Positions 24,616 through 34,610 of a DNA stretch of 64,000 bases are shown in pieces (position 1 is the stretch's first letter; each line of letters opens with the position of its first letter). The DNA is from JANYJZ01 sp964523395 (GTDB taxonomy: Bacteria > Bacteroidota > Ignavibacteria > UBA10030 > SZUA-254), in contig CAZFXS010000002.1 of the NCBI GenBank assembly GCA_964523395.1, positions 352,741 to 416,740 on the forward strand, given 5' to 3'. The position numbers and the translations under genes are program-made. Below the pieces are notes generated by a model. It searched no databases. It was not told the DNA's origin and worked only from the letters and a program-made list of their open reading frames with translations.

Positions 24616-26349
24616 ATGAATCGCTATACTACGTTACTTCTCACCACTATCCTCCTCACAACATTCTGTGCCGTTTCGTTGTATTCTTACGGTTCAGATG
24701 TTACTGCATTCGTTCATGTGACCGTAATTCCCATGGAGAAGGAGCGGATAATGGAGGATCAAACAGTTATTATCAGCAACGGCAAAATATCCGCAATCGG
24801 ATCCTCAGCGTCAATACAAGTGCCGGATGACGCTAAGCGCATCGACGGTTCCGGAAAATTTCTTATTCCAGGATTAACCGACATGCATGTTCATGTGAAT
24901 TCACCCGATAATCTTCTCCTCTGGATGGCACACGGAGTAACAACAGTTCTCAATCTCAACGGCAGGCCCACGCATCTCGATTGGCGTTCAAAGCTTGCAA
25001 ACAACACCATGGAAGGGCCGATGTTATACACAGCCGGCCCGACGATTTATACTGCAAATACTATGCGAGATGGCGACAGCCTTACCGAAGCGTATCATGC
25101 AGCAGGATATGATTGCATTAAAATTTACAATGACGTGACCACCGAAGCATACAATGCAATCATCCGTACTGCGAAAAAGTATGATATGCTTACCGTCGGA
25201 CATATCCCGCGCCAACCGGGATTTGAGGGAGTATTAAAGGCGGGCCAGGCAATCGCACATGCCGAAGAATATATCTATACCATTTTACATGACACTATTG
25301 ACGATGGAAAAATTCCTGAACTTGCGAAAGCAACACACGACGCCGGTGTTACACTCATTGCAACACTTACCGCATACGACCATATTACTCGCCAGGTTGA
25401 CAACCTGGATGCGGTTCTCGCACAGCCCGAACTTAAATATACTCCGGAGTGGATTAAGGAAGAGTGGAGCGCAGAGAATAACCGTTACTCCAAAAAACGC
25501 GGATTCAAAGTTCAGCGATTACAGCAACGGCTTGATTTCCAGAAACGAATGGTAATGGGAATGCATAAGGCCGGAGTGAGAGTACTGGTGGGAACCGACG
25601 CGATGTTTAACGGAATGGTTACCGGTTCGTCTGCATTAGATGAGGTGATAAATTTTGTTGATATTGGTTTCTCAGCGTATGATGCGCTGAAGGCTGCGAC
25701 AATCGATGCCGCGGATTTTCTGAGAATGACAAAGGAATTCGGCACAATTGAAAAGGGAAAGCGCGCGGATTTGGTTCTCCTTGATGAAAATCCCCTTACC
25801 AACATTCAAAACATTCGAAAGCAATCCGGCGTTATGGTTCGCGGAAGATGGTATCCGAAAGCAGATATCGAGAAAAAACTTAATAGTTTGCCGGATAAGT
25901 ATTCAAAAATTGAAACTGCGGTAAAACGGAATATCCGCAGTAACGTCGCTGAACTCATTGCGTTTGAAAAAGAATACGACCCGTCTACGATATTGTTGAA
26001 CCGTGAACTGATGTCCATTGCAAAACATGACGGTGCTGAAACACTCGGAAATATTTTAAGAACAATCCACCGTGAAAGCGCGAATGCGCCCGGCATGGAC
26101 GAACAATCAATCAATGAATTTGGCTACAACCTTCTCAATAAGAAACTGGTGCAGCAGGCCATTGCTGTGTTTACATTCAACTCTGACCTTTATCCGAAAT
26201 CGGCTAACACGTTTGACAGCCTTGCCGAGGCATATCTTACAGACGGAAACAAGGAAATGGCATTGAAGTTTTATTCGAAAGCGCTGGAGGTGGATCCCGG
26301 TTTTGAAAACTCGAGAAAAATGCTGGAGAAAATTAAGAGCGGGAATTAA
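24616..26349 (+). CDS. amidohydrolase with C-terminal TPR-like segment
   Basis: A 577-residue exported metal-dependent hydrolase. A signal peptide is followed by the amidohydrolase beta-sandwich and barrel: LIPGLTDMHVHV (metal histidines), CIKIYND (likely carboxylated lysine), VGHIPR and AIAHAEEY (histidines) and VGTDAMF (aspartate). GTIEKGKRADLVLLDENPL is the characteristic return to the sandwich. About 150 additional residues form helices, with a TPR-like unit near the end (ALKFYSKALEVDPGF). Related enzymes hydrolyse peptides or prolyl dipeptides (imidazolonepropionase/prolidase-like group); the substrate here is unknown. Its stop overlaps the stop of the convergent cutC gene by four bases. 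Confidence 0.87.
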   Translation: MNRYTTLLLTTILLTTFCAVSLYSYGSDVTAFVHVTVIPMEKERIMEDQTVIISNGKISAIGSSASIQVPDDAKRIDGSGKFLIPGLTDMHVHVNSPDNLLLWMAHGVTTVLNLNGRPTHLDWRSKLANNTMEGPMLYTAGPTIYTANTMRDGDSLTEAYHAAGYDCIKIYNDVTTEAYNAIIRTAKKYDMLTVGHIPRQPGFEGVLKAGQAIAHAEEYIYTILHDTIDDGKIPELAKATHDAGVTLIATLTAYDHITRQVDNLDAVLAQPELKYTPEWIKEEWSAENNRYSKKRGFKVQRLQQRLDFQKRMVMGMHKAGVRVLVGTDAMFNGMVTGSSALDEVINFVDIGFSAYDALKAATIDAADFLRMTKEFGTIEKGKRADLVLLDENPLTNIQNIRKQSGVMVRGRWYPKADIEKKLNSLPDKYSKIETAVKRNIRSNVAELIAFEKEYDPSTILLNRELMSIAKHDGAETLGNILRTIHRESANAPGMDEQSINEFGYNLLNKKLVQQAIAVFTFNSDLYPKSANTFDSLAEAYLTDGNKEMALKFYSKALEVDPGFENSRKMLEKIKSGN

Positions 26350-27032
26350 GAAGTCTTTGTTAGTATTTCTTTAATACCTCGGACTTTTTCGGATGAGACA
26401 ACACCATTCTTGGTTACTCCGGTTCCGATGTGAACTTCATTGATTCCGCTGTGAACAATGATATCATTAATATTTCCCTGATGAATACCTGCCCCCGGCA
26501 TAATCGCAATACGATTTCCTGCTTTTTGAACCAGCAATGCGATCAGTTCAACTCCTTCCGTCGCAGAGGCTTTTTGACCTGAAGTCAATAGCCGGTCGAA
26601 TCCGCACGCTACGATATCTTCCAGCGCGTAAAACGGCTCAGTAACTTCATCATACGCACGATGAAACGTCGTACTCATCGGTTTTGCAAGCTCAACAAGC
26701 CGGCGACAGCGTTCACTGTCGATTATTTTTTCTTTTGTAAGAATGCCGAAGACTACTCCATCCACCTTCAGCTGTTTAGCTTGATTAATATCATTCTTCA
26801 TTAACTCAAATTCCTGAGCCGAATAGCAGAAATCCCCACCGCGCGGCCGTATCATAACATGAAGTTTTATGGAAATGCGTTTCCGTACTTCTTCGATGAG
26901 ACTGAATGGTGGTGTTGTGCCGCCCACATCAAGGTTAGCGCAGAGTTCAACGCGGTGCGCGCCGCCTTCCTGCGCGGCAACGGCGGATTCAACCGAGTCA
27001 AGGCAGATTTCGAGAAGGATGTTTTGGGGCAT
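26346..27032 (-). CDS. cutC: CutC family protein
   Basis: A TIM-barrel protein of about 228 residues from the CutC family, historically linked to copper homeostasis; its biochemical role is unsettled. ICLDSVESAVAAQEGGAHRVELCANLDVGGTTP and LHVMIRPRGGDFCYS are the diagnostic N-terminal segments, and MPGAGI and EVHIGTG follow in order. The ATG at 27032 is preferred to a TTG four codons upstream. It follows the glycosylasparaginase gene by 21 bp and is the last gene of the GH92 operon. CutC genes often accompany glycan degradation genes in Bacteroidota, which suggests a sugar-related role here (inference). Confidence 0.9.
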   Translation of the reverse strand: MPQNILLEICLDSVESAVAAQEGGAHRVELCANLDVGGTTPPFSLIEEVRKRISIKLHVMIRPRGGDFCYSAQEFELMKNDINQAKQLKVDGVVFGILTKEKIIDSERCRRLVELAKPMSTTFHRAYDEVTEPFYALEDIVACGFDRLLTSGQKASATEGVELIALLVQKAGNRIAIMPGAGIHQGNINDIIVHSGINEVHIGTGVTKNGVVSSEKVRGIKEILTKTS

Positions 27033-27053
27033 GATTACGAACAATGTTACAAA

Positions 27054-28055
27054 TCAGTACTCTGCAAGATATCCGGCATCGAATACTTTGTTGACGCCAT
27101 CTTTGTGAAGCGAATACTGCAGTCCTTTCTTGTAGCTGAACGCTCCCACTTCTCCGTTTTTATTGAGCGCCACAAAACCGGCAAGAAAATTATCGATGTC
27201 TTTGTATTGCGGCTGTTTATGAATGAGCCGTTCGACCGCGATCTGGCACGCCTCCTGCGGCGACTTTCCGTTACGCATCGATTCGACAACCAAAAAACTT
27301 CCGGCGATTTTGATTACCGTTTCGCCGAGGCCTGTCGCTGTTGCGGCACCGACTTCATTATCGACAAACAACCCCGCACCGATTAACGGCGAGTCGCCAA
27401 TGCGGCCGTGCATTTTCCACGCGGCGCCGCTGGTCGAGCAACCGCCGGCAAGATTGCCCTTTGTATCCATCGCAACCAAACCGATGGTGTCATGATTTTC
27501 TTTCCCGATCTTCGGAACATACTTGCTTGACTCAAGCCACTTTTTGTATTCCTTTTTGGCATTTCCCGACAGCAAGTCTTCCTTCGGGAATCCCTGCTCT
27601 AACGCAAATTGCAAAGCACCTTCTCCGGCAATCATCACGTGCGGAGTTTTCTCCATAACTTTTCTTGCCACAGAAATCGGGTGCATGATATGTTCAAGGA
27701 ATACAACTGAACCGGCATTTCCTTTTTCATCCATGATACAGGCATCAAGAGTGAGGTGTCCTTCGCGATCAGGAAACCCGCCTCTTCCCACGCTTGTCGT
27801 TTTCGGATCTTCTTCAACGATACGTATGCTTTGTTCAACCGCATCCAGAACACTTCCGCCGTCTTTCATCATCACGCTGTACGCCGTTTCATTGACAGGG
27901 AGTTTAAAATCCCACGTTGAAAGTATTATTGGATGCGCGTGCTCAATATCTCTTCCGGGATTACCTTGCAAAGCTTGTCCGGCAAAAGTATTTGGGATCA
28001 TGGCGGCAGAGACTCCTGCGGCTGTTGTGGTTTTGATAAATGTTCTCCGGTTCAT
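27054..28055 (-). CDS. N4-(beta-N-acetylglucosaminyl)-L-asparaginase (glycosylasparaginase)
   Basis: A 333-residue N-terminal nucleophile hydrolase that cleaves the link between N-acetylglucosamine and asparagine, the last step in degrading N-linked glycoproteins. The N-terminus MNRRTFIKTTTAAG is a twin-arginine signal, so the enzyme is exported. The autoprocessing site is NHDTIGLV with nucleophile T190, and GRIGDSPLIGAGLFVDN and TGLGE form the substrate pocket of the family. It lies 24 bp behind the GH5-like gene and 21 bp ahead of cutC. With the GH92 mannosidase at the head of the operon, it implies complete stripping of high-mannose glycans down to asparagine. Confidence 0.93.
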   Translation of the reverse strand: MNRRTFIKTTTAAGVSAAMIPNTFAGQALQGNPGRDIEHAHPIILSTWDFKLPVNETAYSVMMKDGGSVLDAVEQSIRIVEEDPKTTSVGRGGFPDREGHLTLDACIMDEKGNAGSVVFLEHIMHPISVARKVMEKTPHVMIAGEGALQFALEQGFPKEDLLSGNAKKEYKKWLESSKYVPKIGKENHDTIGLVAMDTKGNLAGGCSTSGAAWKMHGRIGDSPLIGAGLFVDNEVGAATATGLGETVIKIAGSFLVVESMRNGKSPQEACQIAVERLIHKQPQYKDIDNFLAGFVALNKNGEVGAFSYKKGLQYSLHKDGVNKVFDAGYLAEY

Positions 28056-28079
28056 AGTGATCCAATCAAAATAAAATTA

Positions 28080-31000
28080 TTATAAATAACATTGGGCCAG
28101 GATTTTTCCGTTTGTTCTTCCAATAAACATTAATAGAGACTTTTGTGAAGGGATGGCAACATCAAAAACAGTGTTGGATTCCCGCTGTGTAAATTTTACA
28201 GACTCATCTTTCCCACTTTCCGACACCATCGTGTATAACACAGTATCGGCAAAGATAGTAGGATAAATAAGTATCGAAGCGTTTTTATTTTCTGAAATGA
28301 CATACGGTTGCATGTTGGCCTGCACAAGTGCGTACCGGTAAAGCGCGACTGTTGGTTCAATCGATTCCGAAAGCTCAACTGGAAACGGCGTCCAAAGTAT
28401 TTTTCCTTCACCTTCCTGACGAACCAGGAGTTCGTTCATTTTTTCTCCGACCGCTTTTTCGACGCGCTGGAGCTTATCGCCGCGGAAACTTAATCTGAAT
28501 TCCTGTTCACCAATGCGCAGAAATTCTTCCGGCGCAATGGGAGCTGTTGCCATGCTTCCAATTATTTGTTTGGATGTTGAAGGCATCCAGTGGTCATCAA
28601 CATTAAACGGACCTGTGATGAGCAGCGTGGACCCTTTCTGAACCATCGACATTAACTGTTCCCGCGCTGTTTCATTAAACGTCCGCGGTGATGGGATAAT
28701 GATCAGTTTCGGTGCGATTTTGAGAGATGACAGGCGATATTCCGAAACCGACTTCACCGGCAAATCGCAATGATACTGCATGGCACGCACACATTTCTTT
28801 GTCGCCTCGGTGGCAAAATTTCTCACCGAAAACATCTGCGAGTGGGGAATTACCATCACGACATCTTCTTCCTGTCGCGCTTTCATGAGGTGCTTATGTT
28901 CTGCGAAAAACTTTGCCGCGGTGACAAATGGCAGCAACTCCGGTTTTGCCGTGCCGTCGACGCGGTGAAAACCGATTGCTGATTCGTTATCAAGCGTCAT
29001 ATAACAATTGGTATTCCATATCCACTGAATGCACCCGGCGGCACCGGCACCAAGAGAGAGAGCTATTTTTCTGCCGAGAAGGCTCGCCGCTTCGTACTCG
29101 GTTCGCCATGGTGTTCCATCCATATTCTCATAAAACATCACGCCCGTTTCCTCGACGAGATTCGCTTTCCCGGGAGCTTTTGTAATAACATTATCCCACA
29201 GCAAATCATCGTTAAGCCACCAGTTATGGAGCGAGGTAACATCAACAGCATCGCCGAAGAAATGATTACCGGGACGTTCGTATGTTCCGCCTTCATCCTG
29301 TCCGACAGTGATTAACTGGTTGCGGTTGCCATTTGAACGAATCGCGGATGTCATTTCCTTCACCCAGCGTGTGAACATCTCCTGCGCAAAGAGGCGGTAA
29401 TCAATAACCTTGATCGGGCGGCGGTCATTAAAGATGTTGGCATCGTCGAATTCCTCAAGACGCGGAAGAGTAATCGCTTCGTCAGCGGAACAACGGTACA
29501 ATTCCTGAAGTCGTGAGACCCGTTCCGCGTCAGTCGACGCAGGATATTTTTCCTTCAACCAGGAATTCCATGCGGCAACTTCATACTCATCATAATTCGG
29601 GCGGCATTGCCAGAGCCGTGTGGGTGAAGAAAACGACGGCTCATTAATAAAATCCCATATAATATCGTTTACCATCCGGTAACGATGAGAAAAGATCGTG
29701 ATAAATTCTTTCTGTGCGTTGACTGATCGCGGGTCAAGATATGGATTCGCGCCACCCCATGATTCAGGAAGAAACGCAAAGAATGTAAAAATGAGAGGAA
29801 TATCATACTTTCGCGCCGTGAGAACGAATGCGTCCATTGCACGGAGCGCTGTTTCATTGGGCGCATCGATATCAAGCATGTAGTTTTTCCAGCCGGTCCA
29901 GATACCGGTGCGGATCATATTTACTCCGTCGCGTTTCATTGCCGCGAAATCATTGTCCCAAACATACGGATTCGGTTCAAACAAAAATTTCCTGTGCACA
30001 TCGGAACCCATATAGGTTGTTCCTGTCACCGGATATGTTTTGCCGTCGCGTAAAAAATAATTACTGTCTGTTGTCAGCGGCGTTCCCTGTTTCATCAACG
30101 ACGCATCATACACCCAGAAGCCGGTGGAATAGTGTATTGTATCGCTGTGATGAGATGATGTACGAAATGACTGGCTGACATATATTTGATATACTCCCGG
30201 CGAATACCTTTTTCCTTTGAGGTCAATAGTACCGGTAGCAACGACGCCTTTTCCGAGAAGTTTGAGTTGAAGTGATTCAACGGGTTTTCTTGCCTCAGTC
30301 AACACTTCAATTCTGCAGGAGTTCTCCAGAAGTTCTTCAACATTGCCTTGCGGAGCCCGGAATTGAATTGTCAACGATGGCATTTCTCCCTCGCGGTAGC
30401 AGGCAAACGAGGGCCGTGCGGTCAGTTCCATCCCGCCACAGGAGGCATTTGCAACCAGCATGCGAACAGCCTCGGCGTTTATCCTTCCTTTATAATTTGC
30501 CAGTATCCACCGTCCGCCGGCGAAGTTTCCCTGCAATCTGTTGATTTGAATAAACGGAGCCACGATCTTTCTTTTTGTTTCCGACATTCCCCACACCAGC
30601 GGATGAAGGACCGCGTCGCGCGGCCCGCCGGTCCCGTCTTCAGACGGGAAATCCTTTACGACGGTAAACCGCACATACAGTTCATATATTTCTTCCGCGG
30701 AAAAATGAACTCCGTTTTTGAAACTGATCCCGCGTCCCTCCGCTTCGACATATGATATGACCTCTTTTCCGTCAACAGGAAACGCTTGCGTGATTCCGAG
30801 TTTTTTGTGATAAGCGGTAGTAACAACTTCTTTTTTCCACCTGCCGGATTCACGTACAACCGGAACAGAGAAAGGAACTCCGCCAAGATTTATCCAGTTC
30901 CCTCCATTGCTGAGAAATGATAATATGACACTGAAAGCTTCTTTCGGAAAATGCGAGCCGTACGGATTAACAAACAGGTCAAATGCCGATGTATTCAACT

Positions 31001-31250
31001 CAGCGATAATTTCTTTTGATGAAAGAAAGCGGACATCACAGAAGTCAAGTGCTTTCTGTACATCGCCGACAGGAATGCGGTTGATTTCACCAGCCGGAAA
31101 TAATTCTTCGCCGAAGACAGCAACCCTTATTTTCCCTGGTTGCTTTTGCGGAGATTGCTCAGAGCCCAGTAACCCGGGGAGAGGCGGAACAAACGTCGCG
31201 AGCGCGACACCACCTGCTGTTTTGATAAAGTGACGGCGATTGATCTGCAT
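28080..31250 (-). CDS. GH5-like (cellulase-fold) glycoside hydrolase, Tat-exported
   Basis: A protein of about 1056 residues. The ATG at 31250 is chosen because it is followed at once by a twin-arginine signal (NRRHFIKTAGG); a longer frame upstream would extend into the preceding gene. Residues about 420-780 form a TIM barrel of clan GH-A type, with acid/base WDFINEPSF (E537) and nucleophile region NLVEETG (E700/E701). An N-terminal ThuA/GATase-like segment and a C-terminal part with LIIIPSPRTFNETAREQL recall the trimerisation domain of GH42 enzymes. A mannosidase, mannanase or galactosidase are possible activities. The gene starts 8 bp after the GH92 stop and lies in the operon GH92, GH5-like, glycosylasparaginase, cutC. 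Confidence 0.8.
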   Translation of the reverse strand: MQINRRHFIKTAGGVALATFVPPLPGLLGSEQSPQKQPGKIRVAVFGEELFPAGEINRIPVGDVQKALDFCDVRFLSSKEIIAELNTSAFDLFVNPYGSHFPKEAFSVILSFLSNGGNWINLGGVPFSVPVVRESGRWKKEVVTTAYHKKLGITQAFPVDGKEVISYVEAEGRGISFKNGVHFSAEEIYELYVRFTVVKDFPSEDGTGGPRDAVLHPLVWGMSETKRKIVAPFIQINRLQGNFAGGRWILANYKGRINAEAVRMLVANASCGGMELTARPSFACYREGEMPSLTIQFRAPQGNVEELLENSCRIEVLTEARKPVESLQLKLLGKGVVATGTIDLKGKRYSPGVYQIYVSQSFRTSSHHSDTIHYSTGFWVYDASLMKQGTPLTTDSNYFLRDGKTYPVTGTTYMGSDVHRKFLFEPNPYVWDNDFAAMKRDGVNMIRTGIWTGWKNYMLDIDAPNETALRAMDAFVLTARKYDIPLIFTFFAFLPESWGGANPYLDPRSVNAQKEFITIFSHRYRMVNDIIWDFINEPSFSSPTRLWQCRPNYDEYEVAAWNSWLKEKYPASTDAERVSRLQELYRCSADEAITLPRLEEFDDANIFNDRRPIKVIDYRLFAQEMFTRWVKEMTSAIRSNGNRNQLITVGQDEGGTYERPGNHFFGDAVDVTSLHNWWLNDDLLWDNVITKAPGKANLVEETGVMFYENMDGTPWRTEYEAASLLGRKIALSLGAGAAGCIQWIWNTNCYMTLDNESAIGFHRVDGTAKPELLPFVTAAKFFAEHKHLMKARQEEDVVMVIPHSQMFSVRNFATEATKKCVRAMQYHCDLPVKSVSEYRLSSLKIAPKLIIIPSPRTFNETAREQLMSMVQKGSTLLITGPFNVDDHWMPSTSKQIIGSMATAPIAPEEFLRIGEQEFRLSFRGDKLQRVEKAVGEKMNELLVRQEGEGKILWTPFPVELSESIEPTVALYRYALVQANMQPYVISENKNASILIYPTIFADTVLYTMVSESGKDESVKFTQRESNTVFDVAIPSQKSLLMFIGRTNGKILAQCYL

Positions 31251-31258
31251 ACAATTCC

Positions 31259-34228
31259 CTATTTTGTCTGTACCGATATTTCGTCTACAAACAACCAGGC
31301 TTTTCCGCCGGCGCCTTTGTGCCACTCGGGACACACGCCGATATTTTTCGCCGACACTTTGATGTACCGCGCGGGAACATCCTTGAGGGTTGTTGTAAAA
31401 TTCTTAATAATCGCGCCCTCATCTTTGGGAGATATTTTATTTGCGAGATCTATAGTAGTATTCCACAACACAGAATCCTCCGAAAGCGAGAACGATATTT
31501 TTGTCGGAAAGAAAATCCATGAATTATTATCCTGCAGACACCCCAGCGAAATTTCAGAAACATTTTTGATACGTCCGAGATCAATCACCGCGTCAAGATC
31601 AATTCCTTCATATCCCTGCCACGAACCGATACGAAAATCCTGGCTTCCGCGCACTCCATCAACTAAAGCGTCATCCCCGCCGCCGGTATATTGAAAACTG
31701 TATTTCGTACCAAGTTTTATTGTCCCGAGGCGTTCTCTCTTCACAAAAGACGCGGAAACTATTTCACTTGACCTCATTCCTTCTTTCATCGCGAACACAT
31801 TCAGCGTGCTGTTCTTTGTAATGACCACCGGCTCCTTATATTTATCCGACCGTACCGTCGGGTTTTCTTCTTCCAGCACATAATAATAGATGTCGGTGCC
31901 CGGCATATCGGAAAAAATTTCAACGATTGCGGAATCACTAAACGATTTACCCGTAGATCGAAGATACGGAACCGGCACAACCGGAGACAACGGCGGAGTA
32001 CGTGGAATATGTTCATCAAGCGCAGCCCAGTTAATATTCGGCTCCGGTCCCATGGTAAAGTATAATGATCCTCCCTTCATAAGATCACTATGAAGGAAAT
32101 ATGATTTACGATATGACCTGTTATTCAGCAATGCACGCTGAATATACCTGTTTGACGGCGAATTATTCTCGCCATAAATGGTAAACGTTTTTCCGTTTTC
32201 CAGGTGAATCGAAGCTTTGCGAAACAGCGGGCTGCCGATCGTGTACGAAGGCAACCCCGGAGTAACCTGATAAAATCCCAACGCGCTCATTACGTACCAC
32301 GCCGACATCTGTCCGCAGTCATCGTTGCCGCAAAGCCCATCCGGCCGCGATGAGTAGAGCGAATCCATAATATGCCGGACAATGTACTGTCCTTTCCACG
32401 GCGCTCCGACATAATTATAGAGATACGCTACATGATGGCTCGGCTCGTTTCCCTGGGCATATTGTCCCACCATGCCGGTGATATCGGCCTGCTTTCTTCC
32501 ACTCATTTCTTTCTGGGAATAAAACAGCAAATCAAGTTTTTCCATGAACTCAAATTTTCCTCCCATCAAGTCAATGTACCCGGTAATATCCTGGGGAACA
32601 AAAAAATTATACTGCCACGCGTTTGCTTCGGTATAGTGAACCGTAACGGATGTCGGGTCAAAGGGCTCCACCCACGACCCGTTGATCTTTGCCCGCATAA
32701 AGCCGGTCGACCGGTCAAACACATTTTTATAATACTGGGCACGGCGGGTAAAAATTTCAATATCGTCTTTCATTTTTAATGATTCCGCCATCTGCGCGAT
32801 ACACCAGTCGTCATACGCGTACTCAAGGGTTTTCGAAACAGATTCCGATTCGCTTTCTCCCGGAATGTATCCATGGTCCCGGTACTGCCGCAACCCGTAA
32901 TGATCCATCATCGCACTGTGCTTCATGGCAGTATATGCTTTCCGGACATCAAATTTCCTGATCCCTTTTTTATAGGCGTCTACAATCACCGGTACTGCAT
33001 GATAACCGATCATGCACCATGTTTCATTGGCACAAAGTTCCCACACAGGAAGGACATTTCCCTCATCATATTTCGCGAGCAATGATTTTATAAAATCGAG
33101 CGTACGCTTTCTGTCGATAATGGTCAGCAGCGGATGTTCGGCGCGGAATGTATCCCATAATGAAAAGACGGAGTACATTTCAAAATCTTTCGCGACCAGG
33201 ATTTTACCGTTCATTCCCCGGTAGCGTTTGTCAACATCGCTGAACAGGTTCGGCGCCAGCATCGCATGATATAATGCCGTATAAAATGTACGGTACTGTT
33301 CCCTCGTCCCCCCCTCAACCGTAATTTTGCCAAGCTCTTTGTTCCATGCACTGTTTGCCTGCTTTTTTACATCATCAAAATTCCACCCGGGCATTTCCGC
33401 GCGGAGATTTTTTCTCGCCCCTTCAACGCTCACGGCTGAAATTCCCACCTTCACAATAATCGGTTCACGTGTTCCGGTTTTAAATCTGACATATGCTTTC
33501 ACATTTTTACCGCCGGCGGATCGGCGTGACAGAAGCACTGAATCACCCGACACTGTTGCAAATGAAGAAAATGGTTTGGAAAACTGCGCAACAAAAAATA
33601 TATATTGGTCTTTCGCCCAGCCCGCCGACCGCCGCATGCCGGAAATTTCATTCTTTCCGCTGATCTGAATATTTGACTCAAGGACTACGTCTGGCCCAAG
33701 GCCATGTTTTAAGTCAACGATTATGTTGCTCGAATCGGATTTGGGAAATGTGTAGCGGTGCACCCCGACACGCCGCGTGGCGGTCAGCTCGGCAAGAATA
33801 TTCCCATCTTCCAGCATGACACGATAATAACCCGGAGATGCCTGTTCATTCGCGTGAGAGAATCTTGAGCGGTATCCTGATGAGGGATTTTTTTCTTCAC
33901 CGGGAACAATCTGCAGTGTTCCAACAGTTGGCATAAATAAAATATCGCCGTAATCGGGAACACCAGTACCGCTGAGATGCGTATGACTAAACCCGATAAT
34001 TGTACTGTCTGAGTAATGATACCCCGCACACGCATCCCATCCTTCAACACGCGTATCGGGACTAAGCTGCACCATGCCAAACGGCATTGTCGCGCCGGGA
34101 TATGTATGCCCATGCCCGTCCGTTCCGACAAAGGGGTTGACATAGTCAGTTACCTGTTGGGAAATTGCAGTTACTTGTAAGAAAAGCAGAAAACAAAGTG
34201 TTACAAAAATTTCGGGTGCCCGGTTCAT
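31259..34228 (-). CDS. GH92 alpha-mannosidase with C-terminal discoidin-like domain
   Basis: A secreted exo-alpha-mannosidase (about 989 residues) of family 92, a calcium-dependent inverting family that trims high-mannose N-glycans. The ATG at 34228 is followed by a signal peptide ending AISQ; a longer frame lacks one. Family signatures are clear: DYVNPFVGTDGHGHTYPGA, FSHTHLSGTG, LPVWELCANETWCMIGYH (acid region), HYTEANAWQYNFFVPQD and GLCGNDDCGQMSAWYV (base region). The last 140 residues look like an F5/8 type C module. It is the first gene of the putative N-glycan operon. A TACATT -10-like box lies about 75 bp upstream. Confidence 0.95.
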   Translation of the reverse strand: MNRAPEIFVTLCFLLFLQVTAISQQVTDYVNPFVGTDGHGHTYPGATMPFGMVQLSPDTRVEGWDACAGYHYSDSTIIGFSHTHLSGTGVPDYGDILFMPTVGTLQIVPGEEKNPSSGYRSRFSHANEQASPGYYRVMLEDGNILAELTATRRVGVHRYTFPKSDSSNIIVDLKHGLGPDVVLESNIQISGKNEISGMRRSAGWAKDQYIFFVAQFSKPFSSFATVSGDSVLLSRRSAGGKNVKAYVRFKTGTREPIIVKVGISAVSVEGARKNLRAEMPGWNFDDVKKQANSAWNKELGKITVEGGTREQYRTFYTALYHAMLAPNLFSDVDKRYRGMNGKILVAKDFEMYSVFSLWDTFRAEHPLLTIIDRKRTLDFIKSLLAKYDEGNVLPVWELCANETWCMIGYHAVPVIVDAYKKGIRKFDVRKAYTAMKHSAMMDHYGLRQYRDHGYIPGESESESVSKTLEYAYDDWCIAQMAESLKMKDDIEIFTRRAQYYKNVFDRSTGFMRAKINGSWVEPFDPTSVTVHYTEANAWQYNFFVPQDITGYIDLMGGKFEFMEKLDLLFYSQKEMSGRKQADITGMVGQYAQGNEPSHHVAYLYNYVGAPWKGQYIVRHIMDSLYSSRPDGLCGNDDCGQMSAWYVMSALGFYQVTPGLPSYTIGSPLFRKASIHLENGKTFTIYGENNSPSNRYIQRALLNNRSYRKSYFLHSDLMKGGSLYFTMGPEPNINWAALDEHIPRTPPLSPVVPVPYLRSTGKSFSDSAIVEIFSDMPGTDIYYYVLEEENPTVRSDKYKEPVVITKNSTLNVFAMKEGMRSSEIVSASFVKRERLGTIKLGTKYSFQYTGGGDDALVDGVRGSQDFRIGSWQGYEGIDLDAVIDLGRIKNVSEISLGCLQDNNSWIFFPTKISFSLSEDSVLWNTTIDLANKISPKDEGAIIKNFTTTLKDVPARYIKVSAKNIGVCPEWHKGAGGKAWLFVDEISVQTK

Positions 34229-34610
34229 AGTTTTCAGTGAATACACAAGGTGAGGTGAACTGATTAAACGGATTTTATTAACGACTTGCAAATACGTTCA
34301 CAATGTAGCAAAAAGAGACGAAATTCACTTCATATTTTTTGTCTAAAACCTCAATAACATCTCTTTGCGGCCAAATATTTTTGCCAGAGCAGTCTTGACT
34401 TATATCCATATAAATATGTACATTGTGCTGTCTTTTTCTTCAAATCTTGGCAATAATCGCATTTTAAAGAATCATCAGACTTTAAAAAAACGACATCAAC
34501 ACCCAAGATGGGGACCGCAATGTTTATTAAACAATACCGATTGATGATTTGCTCATCTCTTCCATTTCACTTTTCAAATTTATCACACAACAACAATTAC
34601 GGAGTATGAT
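34229..34610. other. divergent promoter spacer between the GH92 and OmpA genes
   Basis: An AT-rich spacer of about 380 bp without a gene. On the minus strand CTACATT (34302-34308) lies about 75 bp ahead of the GH92 gene, as at two other minus-strand genes. On the plus strand TTGACT (34395-34400) followed by TACATT (34419-34424) is a possible but weak promoter with an 18-base spacer, far from the OmpA start. A Shine-Dalgarno GGAG precedes the OmpA ATG. Nothing else was recognised. Confidence 0.4.
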
